This document shows, in pieces, positions 14,036 to 25,602 of a stretch of DNA of 64,000 nucleotides (positions are counted from its first letter, which is position 1; every line of letters begins with the position of its first letter). The DNA comes from Macrotrachela quadricornifera (lineage: Eukaryota > Rotifera > Eurotatoria > Philodinida > Philodinidae). The stretch lies in NCBI GenBank assembly GCA_022393335.1, contig JAJEKB010001447.1, positions 23,542 to 87,541 on the forward strand. Reading direction: 5' to 3'. Position numbers and translations under genes: made by a program. The notes under the pieces are model-generated. The model was given only the letters and a program-made list of their open reading frames with translations. It ran no database searches and was not told where the DNA came from.

Positions 14036-14322
14036 GTATTTACAAATAAATACTGAGATATAGTATTACTGTTACGCTTTATTAGTAAATAAATATATAT
14101 TTTATTTGCTTTATTTTATTTACATAAAACAAAAGGCAGATGAAATATATTATCTCTATTTGAAGATTAATATTTTTCAGCCAAGGAAAGATTTTATTAA
14201 GAAAATAATAAACAGTTATAAAAACCTGATTAATTATATTCAAGATTCAGAAATTAGAATCGCAAGATGATTTCCGAAACTTTCAGAACATGAGAATTTC
14301 ATGAGAACAAAGATATTTTTCT

Positions 14323-15300
14323 ATTGAGAATAAAGAAAAAATTGATAGTAATATTGCTAGTTTTATAACAATTAGTAAAGACAAGTAACGCTTGTCTAAA
14401 GACTCGCTCATCATTTTCTCGTAGAAATCGTGTTTCAAAATTATCGTCAAGTTATTCATTTATAAAATTAAACAAATTGAAATCAGATTCAAGTTCCTCG
14501 AACTCAACTGTCTTTGATCAAACTTCATAAAAACAAATGTTTTTTTTTTAAATTTATCGTTTGTTTAAAGAATTGAGCTTCAAAAAATTTTTAGAAAACT
14601 GACTTCAGGTTCAAATTCCTCGTCCTCGATTATCCTCCAGTCAACTCTCATAAAAAGAAACTTTTTTTTATCTTTATATAGTTTTTGGGCCACTCAGTGA
14701 GGTACGGACATACAAGCAAGCAAGCAAACAAACAATTTATGTTTGTAAGAATCTTCTCTACGACAAAGAGAATATATAATCAAATGAATTAGAGCTTTCA
14801 GCGTATCAAATGCCATCATCAGTAGAGTGGAATAATAGAAAAGAGAGATATTACTTGTTTTGTTGGAATTGTTATAGAATAGGAAATATGAATAATCAAT
14901 TCCATATTGTTGATGTTTAATTGTTTTGCCTACGTAAATATCGAAAAGTTTAATAATAGTCATGTAATAAACATAAGTCTTGTTTTAGGTTTCATTGAAA
15001 ATAAAGAGAAAATTGGTAGTAATATCGCTAGTTTTATAACTTACATAAGTAAAGCAATTAAACGCCAACAATATGGAATTGATTACTCATATTTCCTATT
15101 CTATAACAATTCCAACAAAACAAGTAATATCTCTTTTCTATTATTTCACCCTACTGATTATGTCATTTGATATGGTGAAAGCTCTAATTCACTTGATTAT
15201 ATACCTTTATTAATTGTCATAAAACTAGCAATATTACTATCAATTTTCTCTTCATTCTCAATAAAACTTCAAACAAGACCTATGTTTATTACATTATGAT
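14323..15300. mobile_element. MITE-like element with long inverted arms, family TTAGAGCTTTC
   Basis: The right arm (about 15050-15300) is the reverse complement of the left arm, which lies in two pieces at about 14323-14380 and 14755-14935. Shared sequence includes TTGATAGTAATATTGCTAG, GAATTAGAGCTTTC, AAAAGAGAYATTACTTG and TTCCATATTGTTG. The left arm is split by about 370 bp that are absent from the right arm. Another partial copy of the TAATATYGCTAGTTTTATAAC segment sits at about 14985-15040. It belongs to the same family as the element at 16857-17355. Confidence 0.7.
14381..14754. mobile_element. SINE-like insertion inside the left arm of the MITE
   Basis: This segment interrupts the left arm of the surrounding element, and the intact right arm shows the pre-insertion sequence. 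It holds two copies of a unit about 120 bp apart (TTCAAGTTCCTCGAACTC near 14490 and TTCAAATTCCTCGTCCTC near 14611), each followed by a CATAAAAA and poly-T stretch. Near 14693 comes CACTCAGTGAGGTACGGACA and then a (CAAG)n(CAAA)n tail. The TTCAAATTCC text resembles a pol III B box, but box order and spacing are not convincing. Confidence 0.45.
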
Positions 15301-15638
15301 ATTTTTCTAGCAAAATTTTTTCTACTATTGCAAGAATCAAACATGATGTTCTTCGGCTCATATGAAACAGGATCCTTCCTAATTCCATATTCGACACGGG
15401 CAACACATTGCTTGCTCCTTACCATAGCGAAGAGAATTCATGCTGAACTTTGATCGGTTGGAATGAAAAAGTGTCTAGTTAACCAGATTTAAGTAAAGTT
15501 TTTCTTCACTATTATGACAGAAAAATATAGTATTATCTGTATCGAACATGGAATTAGAAAGGATCCTATTGCATATGAGCCGAACAATATCATGTTTGAT
15601 TCTTGCAATAGGAGAGAAAAATTTTGTTAGAAAAATAC
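15298..15638. mobile_element. MITE with about 95-bp terminal inverted repeats
   Basis: The start (TATTTTTCTAGCAAAATTTT...) is mirrored at the end (...AAAATTTTGTTAGAAAAATA). The arms continue through TGCAAGAATCAAACATGAT, CGGCTCATATG and AGGATCCTTYCTAATTCCAT with few mismatches, about 90% identical by eye. About 150 bp lie between the arms, with no coding frame. A fragment like the inner arm (ATCCGAACAATATCAT) occurs near 58660. Confidence 0.75.
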
Positions 15639-15855
15639 CTTGCAATGTGCTTCAAACCAGTAAAAAACCGGCGGTTATTGGCCGATTAATTGGTGGTTTT
15701 TATTAGGTGCATATCCTATCAATCCCAGTACTTTCTACTAATTCACTTATATTTAGAAAAGTTTTCAGTAGTGTTTTATCGATGTATTATGCAGTTTTCA
15801 CATATAAGATGTAACATAACAAAAAAAATAAAAGAAAAGGCCTCTATACCTCCAC

Positions 15856-16459
15856 TAGGTGTTTGTTATTTCAATTGTTTTTTTATTGAGAGTCATATGA
15901 GGATATAGAAGCACGCAACCATTTCGTAGGCTTTTTAGTATTAGCGAAAAACTCAATATTTTAAAATAAAGTCATTTACATAGAAAACTACCAGAAAATT
16001 AGGAATATTTTGAGGATTTTGTTTTTAAAACTAGATTTTCATGTAGAAGGATTATGATATTCAGAATCATCATTGAAAATTACACTAGAAATTTTGTTTT
16101 AATTATAAGAACTTTTACATGAAAATTTGACCCGTAGGAGACCAGAGGAACAAATCTGAGGAACGAAAGGCTGAGAAGTAGGAGTCAAATTTTCATGTAA
16201 AAGTTCTTATAATTAAAACAAAATTTCTAGTGTAATTTTCAATGATGATTCTGAATATCATAATCATTCTACATGAAAATCTAGTTTTAAAAACAAAATC
16301 TTCAAAATATTCCTAATTTTCTGGTAGTTTTCTATGTAAGTGACTTTATTCTAAAATATTGAGTTTTTCGCTAATACTAAAAAGCCTACGAAATGATTGC
16401 GTGCTTCTATATCCTCATATGACTCTCAATAAAAAAACAATTGAAATGATAAAAACCTA
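15856..16459. mobile_element. Nearly perfect 604-bp hairpin (276-bp arms, 52-bp loop)
   Basis: Bases 15856-16131 are almost the exact reverse complement of 16184-16459. Reading both arms base by base I find about eight mismatches, roughly 97% identity. The 52-bp spacer contains CCCGTAGGAGACCAGAGG. No protein is encoded. A transcript from either strand would fold into a very long duplex. The high identity implies a recent origin, recent gene conversion between arms, or active copying. Confidence 0.85.
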
Positions 16460-16856
16460 AAAGGGAAAGAGAAGAGTATAGTTCATGGAAGAAGCATCAC
16501 CTTCTTTACCAGATTGAACAAAAAAATTCATCACTGAGTATTTTTTTTTCTTTTGATATTTCATGAATACCAATCATAGTAGAATCCTAGTAGAGATGAT
16601 TTAAATCTAATAGAAAAAACATAATTAATAATATATTTTTCAAAATTTTACCCTAACAATAATCATTTTTCTATAGAAGTCAGAATAATACCAATACTAG
16701 TAGAGAATATTTTAATCTAAAATAAAAAAAATAATTAAAAATATTTAAATGCTATCGATCATGGTTGAGAAGATTTAAATCAAAAAAATAATTAAAAACT
16801 TTTCTTCTTTTAATTTTACTTTAATAATAATGTTTTCTTCTGGAAAAATAATTAAT

Positions 16857-17355
16857 TGTTGTCAGTTTTATGTGAATAAATAAATAAATACAGATATAAT
16901 ATGTGAATAAATTAGAGCTTTCGACACTGCAAATGTCATTATCAGTAGGGAAAATAAGAGAGAAAAGAGAAGATACTGTTTTAATGCGTGTTTATTGATA
17001 TTTTGAATTTGTTATTAAACATGAAACATGAATAATCAATTCATATTGTTTTGCAAAACTACTATATATATATTCTATTATTTTGTCATATTAATAAAAG
17101 ACCTATGGTTATTCTAATTACTATATATTAAATTAATTTATAGTTACATAGACAAATACATTATGAATTGATTATTCGTATTTCATATTCAATAAAAAAT
17201 TCAAAATATCAACAAACATGCAATAAAACAATATTTTCTCTTTTCTCTCTTATTTTTCCTACTGATAATGACATTTGACATGTCGAAAGCTCTAGTTTAT
17301 TCATATATTATATCTGTATTTATTTATTTATTCATATAAAACTGGCAGCAACTAT
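16857..17355. mobile_element. MITE-like inverted-repeat element, second copy of family TTAGAGCTTTC
   Basis: The left arm at about 16857-17045 matches the reverse complement of about 17165-17355. Shared text includes AATAAATAAATACAGATATAA, TAGAGCTTTCGACA, AAATGTCATTATCAGTAGG and TTGATATTTTGAATT. A direct repeat of about 45 bp (CTATTATTTTGTCATA ... GACCTATG) occurs at about 17080-17125 and again at 17362-17402. The core sequence is recognisably the same as in the element at 14323-15300, so this is a repeated family. Confidence 0.7.
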
Positions 17356-18727
17356 CATATTCTATTATTTTGTCATACTAACAAAAGACCTATGATTATT
17401 CTAATTAATGTTTTCTTCTAATATTTCAATATGACAATAATAATAGAAACGATACAAAGCTACAATAAAAGAAAATAATTAAAAATATGTTCTTTATTTT
17501 ATCTTAATAATAAATATTTATTCTTAAATATTTAAATGATAACGGTATTAGTGGAGAATATTTAAATCTAAAACAAAAAATAAAATAAAATAAAAATCTT
17601 TAGTTGTAATAGACAATAAAAGATATATCGAAAAACGTCCATTAAAATAAAGAAATTGACTATAGAATAAAAAATAAACATGTATAAAGTGAATTGAATC
17701 AATGTGTCAAATCAAATTCAGAGTACATTGTGATTAATAATTCTAGCTTGGTACTCAAGAAAGGATCATTTGATTACTCAACATCTTCTGGGAAATTAAT
17801 CAATTCATACAATATGCAATTCTCTGTATAATCAGATCGGAGAGATAAAATTGTAACCGTCCGATGCTGAATGGCATAGAGTTCTTTTTACTAATCAGCA
17901 AAATTCTTACAGCATCACCTGTCGAAAACTTTCGTTTGTTTTGTTTAAAGTTGTCTATGTCATTCTGACAAAATCTGCATCAAGGAATATGAGTTTTTCC
18001 TCAAAGTTACGTTGTATCAATTTATTTATTTGTAAAATCGGATAAACTTTTATAATCACTGTTGGTATTATAAAAACGGCGGTATACCGATAGTATCTAT
18101 AAAATAGTGCACCACAGGTTTGTTCTCATAAAACTCTCATGCTCCAAAAGTTTCGGAAATCATCTTATGATTCTAATTTCTGAATCCTGAATATATTTAA
18201 TCAGACTTTGTAGATGATTATTATTTTCTTAAAACAAATCTTCCTTGATCGAAAAATATTAATCTTCAAATAGAGACAATATATTTCATCTATCCTCTAT
18301 TTAATGCAAATAAAATAAAGTATATACTTATTTACTAATAAAGTGTAATGGTAATACTATATCCCAATATTTTCTTGTAAATTGCAAATGGTTCTTATAT
18401 ACTTTGTATGTTAAACATTTAATAGATAGTGACATTTACACGGGAGAAATAACTAAAATGTCAGAAGAGAAAACATTCGAGCCAATAACACGTGCTTGAA
18501 CAAGAACTCAAGTGCTTGAGCTTGCTATAATGTCTCAAATTTTCTTTCAAGATATGTTCATGGTACATGACTATCTTGTTCAAGTAGTTCATCGACATAA
18601 AAAAAATGTTTGACTTAGGTTATTATAAATATAAAAGAACATACAGTTATTAACTACTGTCTAGTCCTGAAAACACGAATACTATCTTTTGACATACCAA
18701 TAGATAATTGAGCAAAGGTTAACTCTA

Positions 18728-19096
18728 TCAAAGATTTTCTTAATGCAGCAGAATTTGAGAATGGAAAAATTAATATTTTTTTTATTCATACGTTTTGAAC
18801 TTTATTTGAAAGTCATCATCAGATGAAAAATAATTATTTGATGTTAATATAATTCATAACCATCTTGTCCATAAACAGTATGTTATATATCATTTGTACT
18901 ATAACTTCATTATCATAAATAAACTAATCTCATATATTTGATGTTATTTTCTTCTTTTCTTAATGCTTATATAACTGCAGATTTAATTTTAATTTTTTCA
19001 TCTGATGATGACTTTCAAATAAAGTCGAAAATTCATGAATAAATAAAATATTAATTTTTCCACTCTTAAATTCTACTGCATTAAGAAAATTTTTGA
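18728..19096. mobile_element. MITE with about 107-bp terminal inverted repeats
   Basis: The left arm (AAAGATTTTCTTAATGCAG...) at about 18728-18835 mirrors about 18988-19096. Shared blocks are AATTTGAGAATGGAAAAATT with its counterpart, and GAAAGTCATCATCAGATGAA. About 150 bp of AT-rich spacer separate the arms. No coding frame. It abuts the gene fossil that starts at 19098. Confidence 0.75.
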
Positions 19097-19097
19097 C

Positions 19098-19745
19098 ATG
19101 TCATCTTTGTTGTTGATGGTCTCATTAGTAGCTAACGCATATCACCAGGCGACTTCTTATTTAGAGCAACTTATACTCACTTTTGATGTTATTAATGAAA
19201 TGCTTAATCCTATTGTGTTTCTTGGCCTTAAAACTTTTCCACAAAATTCATGTGCATTCTATATAATTATTATGTCAGGTATTAATAGAGATCAATTATT
19301 TACGGATTACCTTTCACATATTATAATAACTAGATTTAATATTGATTAGATACAATCGTCATTATTTATTGTATATTAAGATGATATTTTTCTCGAACAT
19401 TGACATTAATATAGTATGTATGCATGTGTTTGGCAACATTTTATCAATATCTAGCTACATAATTTTATTCTTATTGTCTTTGTAAAGCGTCATATACTTT
19501 TGCAATTCTTCATGGAGTTCTATTAAATATTTATTATAATTATACTAATTCACCTATTACAAATAGTGTTTATCAAAGATATAGATCTAATGATTTTAAT
19601 GCTCTTTTAAGTGCATTACCAATTTTTACTAGTCATATTTGAATCACTACCATATAGAAATGTTAAACAATTAGCTTATCAAATAGTTCCAATTGTTCTA
19701 CATGAATTACACAAATAACTATGAATTTATTCACCGAAAATTGTT
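19098..19745 (+). pseudogene. Decayed coding fragments of an unrecognised gene
   Basis: One frame from 19098 to 19349 encodes 83 residues (MSSLLLMVSLVANAYHQATS...). About 19490-19640 reads as protein in one frame (AILHGVLLNIYYNYTN, SNDFNALLSALPIFTSHI), then hits a stop. About 19640-19718 continues in another frame (FESLPYRNVKQLAYQIV, PIVLHELHK). The amino-acid texture is protein-like, and the frame change with stops points to a broken gene rather than introns. I do not recognise the family. Confidence 0.35.
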
Positions 19746-20939
19746 TAAAAAAATTCTCTATATAATGTCTTAAATTTTCAATTCGATACAAGTTAAAGGT
19801 GTTCATCACGTTTGAAAACTTGTTGCTGTTGCTACTTAACTACATCATCTTAAACAACACTTTTATCTTACTAACAGTTCTTATATTGAACAAGAACATT
19901 ATAATGTTTGTTAGCTTTGGCAAGACATTCCAAGTCTATTTAAACAAACAACTATCTATAGATCTACTAACTCTCCTTCGTGTCTCGGAGTATTTTGAAA
20001 CCTAAAACTTAGATATACACTCACATTTTTTCTTAGTTATTCTTTGAGTGTATGAAGTCATCAATTAATGACAATGACTTATCGCCTAAAAGTCTTCGAT
20101 TGATTGCTGTTCATATCGGATAGATGAATAGAGAACTTCATGAAGATAGCTGCTCGTTATTCATTGCTCAAAGTTTCTGTAGTCAATCCTTTGACATAGA
20201 TCTATTAACAATATCAAACGATTGAACGATCAAATTATTTTCTCTTAGATCAAATAGCATACGAACCATTTTTGATTCTATTATGACATAAACTAAATAC
20301 TTTTATTCAAGATTCGTATTTTGACCTTTTATTTTTAATACTACTAATAAATGTATCATATGTAAATAACGAAAAGGGAAGAAAAATATCATTTCACTCG
20401 TATATCCTCAATTCTGCATTTATACTTTATGATACTTCAATTTTACTTTAATAAGTATTGGTGTTAAATTATTCAGAGATGATTAGGACACCTTAGACAA
20501 TTATGATCGAATATGGCTATCAAAGGACATTTTCTTTCTGATGTTATACTTAGTAATATCATTGAACAAGACAAAAATTTCAAAATAAAAAATGATATTC
20601 AAAAATGTTGTTATATCATTTGGTAATTATTTCGGAATGATTTCCTATTCGATCTAAGAATTATCAGATTAGTAGAGAGACATTTTATTTTCTATTTCTA
20701 TAAGAAAATCTTTCTTTTCATACATTTAATTTAACAAAAAAAATTTTTTAGTATGCATTGTAACACATCAATAAATAAGAAGAACTCATGACATATAAAA
20801 ATAATGCCATCTATCGTTATATGACATGTACCTATAGAGTCTCATTTATTGATTAAATTCAAAAAAAAAAGATGGCTGAATGATTGAACTTATTCATTGT
20901 GATTTGTTCTTCTTTTTCTTTTTTTTTGTAACAAGACTA
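19746..20939. other. Intergenic, nothing recognised
   Basis: AT-rich DNA between the gene fossil and the tandem secreted-protein genes. Short frames such as 19799-20005 show no motif. The last 100 bases include a T-rich stretch upstream of the next gene's signal-peptide exon. Confidence 0.5.
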
Positions 20940-23215
20940 ATGTTAATATTCTTATTTGGTCTTTCTTTATTACCTTTAACTGGTTTGTATAATAAATAAA
21001 TTTTTTAAAATAAAATTTATATTAAATTATAAAATAGGTGGAATAAGTAGTTGTACACTTGATCGACCATTATTAGGAGAATTTTATTCATATGAAGATG
21101 GCCTTGAAACTCATACATCATTAAAAGAAAATGGTGATGTTGAAAGACGTTTTTATCGTCGAGAATCAGGTGCTGGTGCAACAAGAAAAGATACAGGAGG
21201 TCTTTTAGTTAATGAAAATATTGGAGAATGTTTTCAATTAACACTTAAACAAAATTATTATGAACTTATTTATCGAGACAAGTTTGTTTTGTTTTTTTTT
21301 ATTAATTAAAAAATCAATTTTTTTTTATTTTCAAGATCAAAATCTTGTTTTATATGTTATCAAATGTTTAATCGAACAAAAAATATACTTCAAATGAGAA
21401 AAAGTATTTTGATATTTGTAAAATCAAAAAAATATAAAGAATGTTTTCAGGTTCATGTGATGATACAACTTCTTTAGTATCAAATCAAATGAATTTTAAT
21501 GAATTATGTCGAACTATTGATGAACAAAGTGAATTTATAACACTTTTTCGTAAGTTTTATTTTTAATAAAATTTAAAGAAAGAAAATAATTTTTTTTCAT
21601 TAAATAATTAAAGTAAAAACATATTCTGCTGAAGAATGTCGTCGAACAATATATGGAACATTTCATTTTACATATGAATTTCGTGAAGGTGGAATTGGTA
21701 TATGTGATAATCCATCATCACGTTTAATATCATGTCCTGATCCTGGTACACCATTTGAAGCTGTTAATGAACGTTTTAGAATGAGATATGGATATTGTAA
21801 ATATTTAACATCTTCATTTGATGCTGATCAATTAAATCAATGTCTTGGATCATGGGTAACACCACAAGGAAATATATTAACTGCTATTGCTAATGAACGT
21901 GTTGGTTCAGAACGTTGGTATGATAAATTTCGTTGTATGTTAACACGACAAGATCAACCACAATGGTTTGCAAAGTCTTTATTTGCTGAATGTTCATCTT
22001 TATCAAGTCCAACAGATGGACCAGAAAAAGTTATTATAACACCTGTTATACCAGAAGAAGTTAGTTTAAATTATCTTTTTATTTTTATTTTAATTATATT
22101 TTATTTTCTTTAGCCAATAGCATCATGTTTTTTTCCAAGTAATTTAACTGGTCAATGGATAAATACAGCTAATGTAAATGCTCGTGTATTAATAAATGCC
22201 ACACACATACATGAAACAGCTCGAGTTAATAATCGTGGTTGGTTAAGAGAAACATATTATGTATGTCAACAAACATCTCGTAGTCAATATTTAGTTAAAG
22301 CTGTTACAAAAGGCGAATGTTTTTCATATTATATTTGTTTTGATTTTAAAGATCGTCATCATAATATATTAAGATATAGAAAATCAAAATCATTTATGGC
22401 TAATTTATATAAATTATTTCCAAATCGTGATCCATTTTTTGAAGTTTGTTCATGGACTAGTTTTGGGAATGAAGTTAATTGGAAATATCAAGTTTTTGTT
22501 TTGGATCCCCCAGCACCAATTGAATGTCCATTTACTGGTATGTGGACATTTAAACAAGTTGGACAACCAAATTCATTAATACAAACACGAATTCGTGGTG
22601 GTGTAACACCTCGTCCTCGTGATCATGGATGGTATATAGCATGTGATCCTGAATATGTTGTTGCACAATGGTCTATTTGTGGTGATCAAACAAAATCAAT
22701 GTTTGCTGATAAAGAATATTGTCGACAATTAGATCCATATGGTACACCAATTGGTGTTTATGAACAACCAGATTATATATATCAATGTGCGGGGTATTGG
22801 AGGGAAGATTCTCGATCAATGATGATAACATATGATCGTGATGATCCATATATTAATTATAAATGTTGGATTTATGAACGAAGAGATTTAACAACAATAA
22901 CATTATCACGATCAGCTGGTTCAGCTTGTGGTTCCAATCAAACATCAGAAAGTCATAATCCAGAAAATGGAGCTGATCTTGCTGTTATACTTACTGAAGC
23001 TGAAAGACTTCGTAAGTTAAATTTGTTTTATTTAAAAAAATCGAACAGCTTTTTTTATTTATTTAAAATTAGATGATGATTGTCCAATTCGTTACGATGA
23101 TGGTCGAAATGTATTTCTTGATTTAGAAGAATTTAATTTTTATTATGCTAAAGCATCAATTATGCATTTAGAAATTTTTTTTCTCATCTTTGTTTTGTTT
23201 TTTCATTTTGTTTAA
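20940..23215 (+). CDS. Secreted or surface cysteine-rich protein, paralogue A (DUF7042-7045-like)
   Basis: Seven exons are predicted: 20940-20982, 21038-21281, 21336-21403, 21451-21549, 21614-22059, 22114-23011 and 23073-23215. The frame is continuous and gives 646 residues. Exon 1 is a signal peptide (MLIFLFGLSLLPLTG). Four modules follow: a CTLDRPLLGEFYS module, an ECRRTIYGTFHFTYEF module, a CFFPSNLTGQW module and an ECPFTGMWTFKQ module, each with paired cysteines. This layout resembles metazoan extracellular proteins carrying the Pfam DUF7042-7045 group, recalled from memory and not searched. The C-terminus is strongly hydrophobic, so a GPI signal or membrane anchor is likely. Paralogue B starts only 153 bp downstream on the same strand. 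Two introns here, at 21404-21450 and 22060-22113, are missing from B. Function unknown. Confidence 0.8.
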
Positions 23216-23368
23216 TTAATAATTTTCTTCAGATAATTCATAATCATTCCGTTGTCAGATACATTTTTTTTTGTATATCAAATTTTTGTCAGATAAATTG
23301 TTCATTCTGTTTTTTTGATCAATTAATAAATAGTTTAGAAAAAAAAAAATAATATCATTTTTTTTTAG

Positions 23369-25602
23369 ATGATTAAAATGTTATTCATAAGACCATTGAC
23401 ATTATTATTGTTTGTGATATTAATAGACAAAACAGGTTTGAATAAAATTTTTAAAATACAAAAAAATATAAATATATTTTTTGTTTTGAATAAAATTAGT
23501 GAAAAGTCAATTAGTATGTACATTTGATCGTCCATTACTGGGTGAATATTATTCATATGAAAATGGTCTTGAAACTCATACATCATTGAAAGAAAATGGA
23601 GATATTGATAGACTTTTTTATCGTCGTCAATCAGGTCTTGGTGCTACTGCTAGTATAATAACAATTCTTGATAATCATGCACTTGGAGAATGTTATAATC
23701 TTAATTGGAGAGAAAATCCTTTTGATCATGCTTCAAAACATCATTATGAACTTATTTATCGTGATAAGTAAGTTAAATTTATTTATTTTTTAAAATTTTA
23801 TTTGTTATTTTAAAGAGAAAAATCATGTTATCAATGTTATCAAATATTTAATCGAACACGAAATATTCTTCAAATACGAAAAAGTGAATGTAATGAAATA
23901 ACTTCACTTGTAACAAATCAAATGAATTTTCAAGAACTTTGTCAAAGTATTAATGATGATTCAAATTTTGAAACATTATTTTGTTAGTTATTTATTTAGA
24001 ATTATTTTTCTATTGAATATATATATTTTTTTTTTTCCTTTAATAGCAAAAACTTATTCAGCTGAAGAATGTCGTGCAACTATTTATGGAACATATCATT
24101 TTACATATGAATTTCGTGAAGGTGGAATAGGTATATGTAATAATCCAATATCACGTTTAGTTTCTTGTCCTGATCCTGGTACACCATTTGAAGCTGTTAA
24201 TGAACGTTTTTGGATGACATATGGTTATTGTCGTGATCTTGTTTCATCAATTGATGCTCAACCACTTTATCAATGTTTAGGATATTGGATAAATGATAAA
24301 GGTGATATATTAACTGGTATAGCTAATGAACGTGTTGGTTCAGAACGTTGGTATGATAAATTTCGTTGTATGTTAACAAGACAAGATCAACCACAATGGT
24401 TTGCAAAATCTTTATTTGCTGAATGTAATCGATTATATTCACCAACAGATGGACCAGAAAAAGTTATTATTACACCTGTTATTCCTGAAGTACCAACACC
24501 AACTTGTTTTTTTCCAGATAATTTTACTGGTGAATGGGTTAATACAGCTAATGTTAATGCAAGAACAATAATTAATTCTACACATATACATGAAATATCT
24601 CAAGTTAATAATCGTGGTTGGTTAAGAGAAACATATTATGTATGTCAACAAATAAGTCGACAACAGTATTTAGTTAAAACAGTGACAAAAGGCGAATGTT
24701 TTTCATATTATATTTGTTTTGATTTTAAAGATCGTCATCATAATATATTACGATATAGAAAATCAAAATCATTTATGTCAAATGTTTATGATGATCTTTC
24801 AAAAAGAGATCCACTTTATGAAGTTTGTTCATGGACTAGTTTTGGTAATGATGCTAATTGGAAATATCAAGTTTTTGTTTTGGATCCCCCAGCACCAATT
24901 GAATGTCCATTTACAGGTATGTGGACATTTAAACAAGTTGGACAACCAAATTCTTTAATACATACGCGAATTCGTGGCGGTGTAACACCTCGTCCTCGTG
25001 ATCATGGTTGGTATATAACATGTGATCCTCAATATATGGTATCTCAATGGACAATATGTGGTGATCAAACAAAATCGATGTTTGCTGATCGAGAATATTG
25101 TCGACAATTAGATCCATATGGTACACCAATTGGTGTTTATGAACAACCAGATTATATATATCAATGTGCGGGTTATTGGAGAGAAGATTCTCGTTCTTAT
25201 TTAATAACATATGATCGTGATGATCCATATATTAATTTTAAATGTTGGGTTTATGAACGAATTGATTTATTTAAAATTTATCTTTCAAGATCAGCTGGAT
25301 CATTTTGTGGTTTTAATCAAACATCACAAAGTTATCAACCAGAAGATGGTGCTGATCTTAGAATTGAACTTGAAGAAGCTGAACGTATTCGTAAGTTAGA
25401 TTTATTTTATTTAAAAAAAATTGAACAGCTTTTTTTTATTTATTTAAAATTAGATGATGATTGTCCAATTCGTTATGATGATGGTCGAAATCCATGGCAA
25501 GTTGTTGATGAATTTTTATTTTATTATGCTAAAGGAACAACAAATATTCCGTCCTTTTATCTTTATATACTTTTAATTCCACTAATTCTCAAATATTTTT
25601 AA
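23369..25602 (+). CDS. Secreted or surface cysteine-rich protein, paralogue B (DUF7042-7045-like)
   Basis: Five exons are predicted: 23369-23435, 23500-23767, 23816-23982, 24047-25390 and 25454-25602, giving 664 residues. Exon 1 encodes a signal peptide (IRPLTLLLFVILI). The protein follows paralogue A module by module: FDRPLLGEYYS, ECRATIYGTYHFTYEF, CFFPDNFTGEW and ECPFTGMWTFKQ. Long runs are identical, such as YDKFRCMLTRQDQPQWF. The last intron (25391-25453, 63 bp) keeps the frame open, so a read-through product is possible but would lack sense. The C-terminal FYLYILLIPLILKYF suggests a GPI-type or membrane anchor. Tandem duplication is clear. Divergence is highest near the C-terminus and in the first module. 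Cell-surface or matrix function is inferred only. Confidence 0.82.

Larger units (their letters stand above)
14036..18383. repeat. About 270-bp inverted repeats bracketing a 4.3-kb cluster of palindromic elements
   Basis: The arm at 14036-14311 matches the reverse complement of 18118-18383 over its whole length. Shared landmarks include GATATAGTATTAC at the outer end, CTCTATTTGAAGATTAATAT in the middle, and GATGATTTCCGAAACTTT and ATGAGAACAAA at the inner end. Between the arms lie other inverted-repeat elements, described separately. No transposase frame exists in the 3.8 kb between the arms. It is either one large foldback unit into which others inserted, or two opposed copies of one MITE. 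Confidence 0.7.

Noticed and set aside
14600..14730. A tRNA-derived SINE call with A and B boxes
   Set aside because: A TTCAAATTCC box is present, but the A-box-like text lies on the wrong side and spacing is off, so only a SINE-like label was kept.
14907..15170. Frames of 87-89 residues on both strands around 14.7-15.2 kb sharing the peptide QQYGIDYSYFLFYNNSN
   Set aside because: The shared peptide appears because the inverted arms are read in opposite directions. The element is non-coding.
15690..15908. A 72-residue frame running into the 604-bp hairpin
   Set aside because: It crosses the hairpin border and its 3' end comes from the repeat arm. No protein motif.
24929..25228. A 99-residue minus-strand frame opposite paralogue B, and similar frames at 23365-23586 and 24719-24958
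   Set aside because: They are shadows of the spliced coding exons, with H/I/L-rich composition typical of antisense frames.
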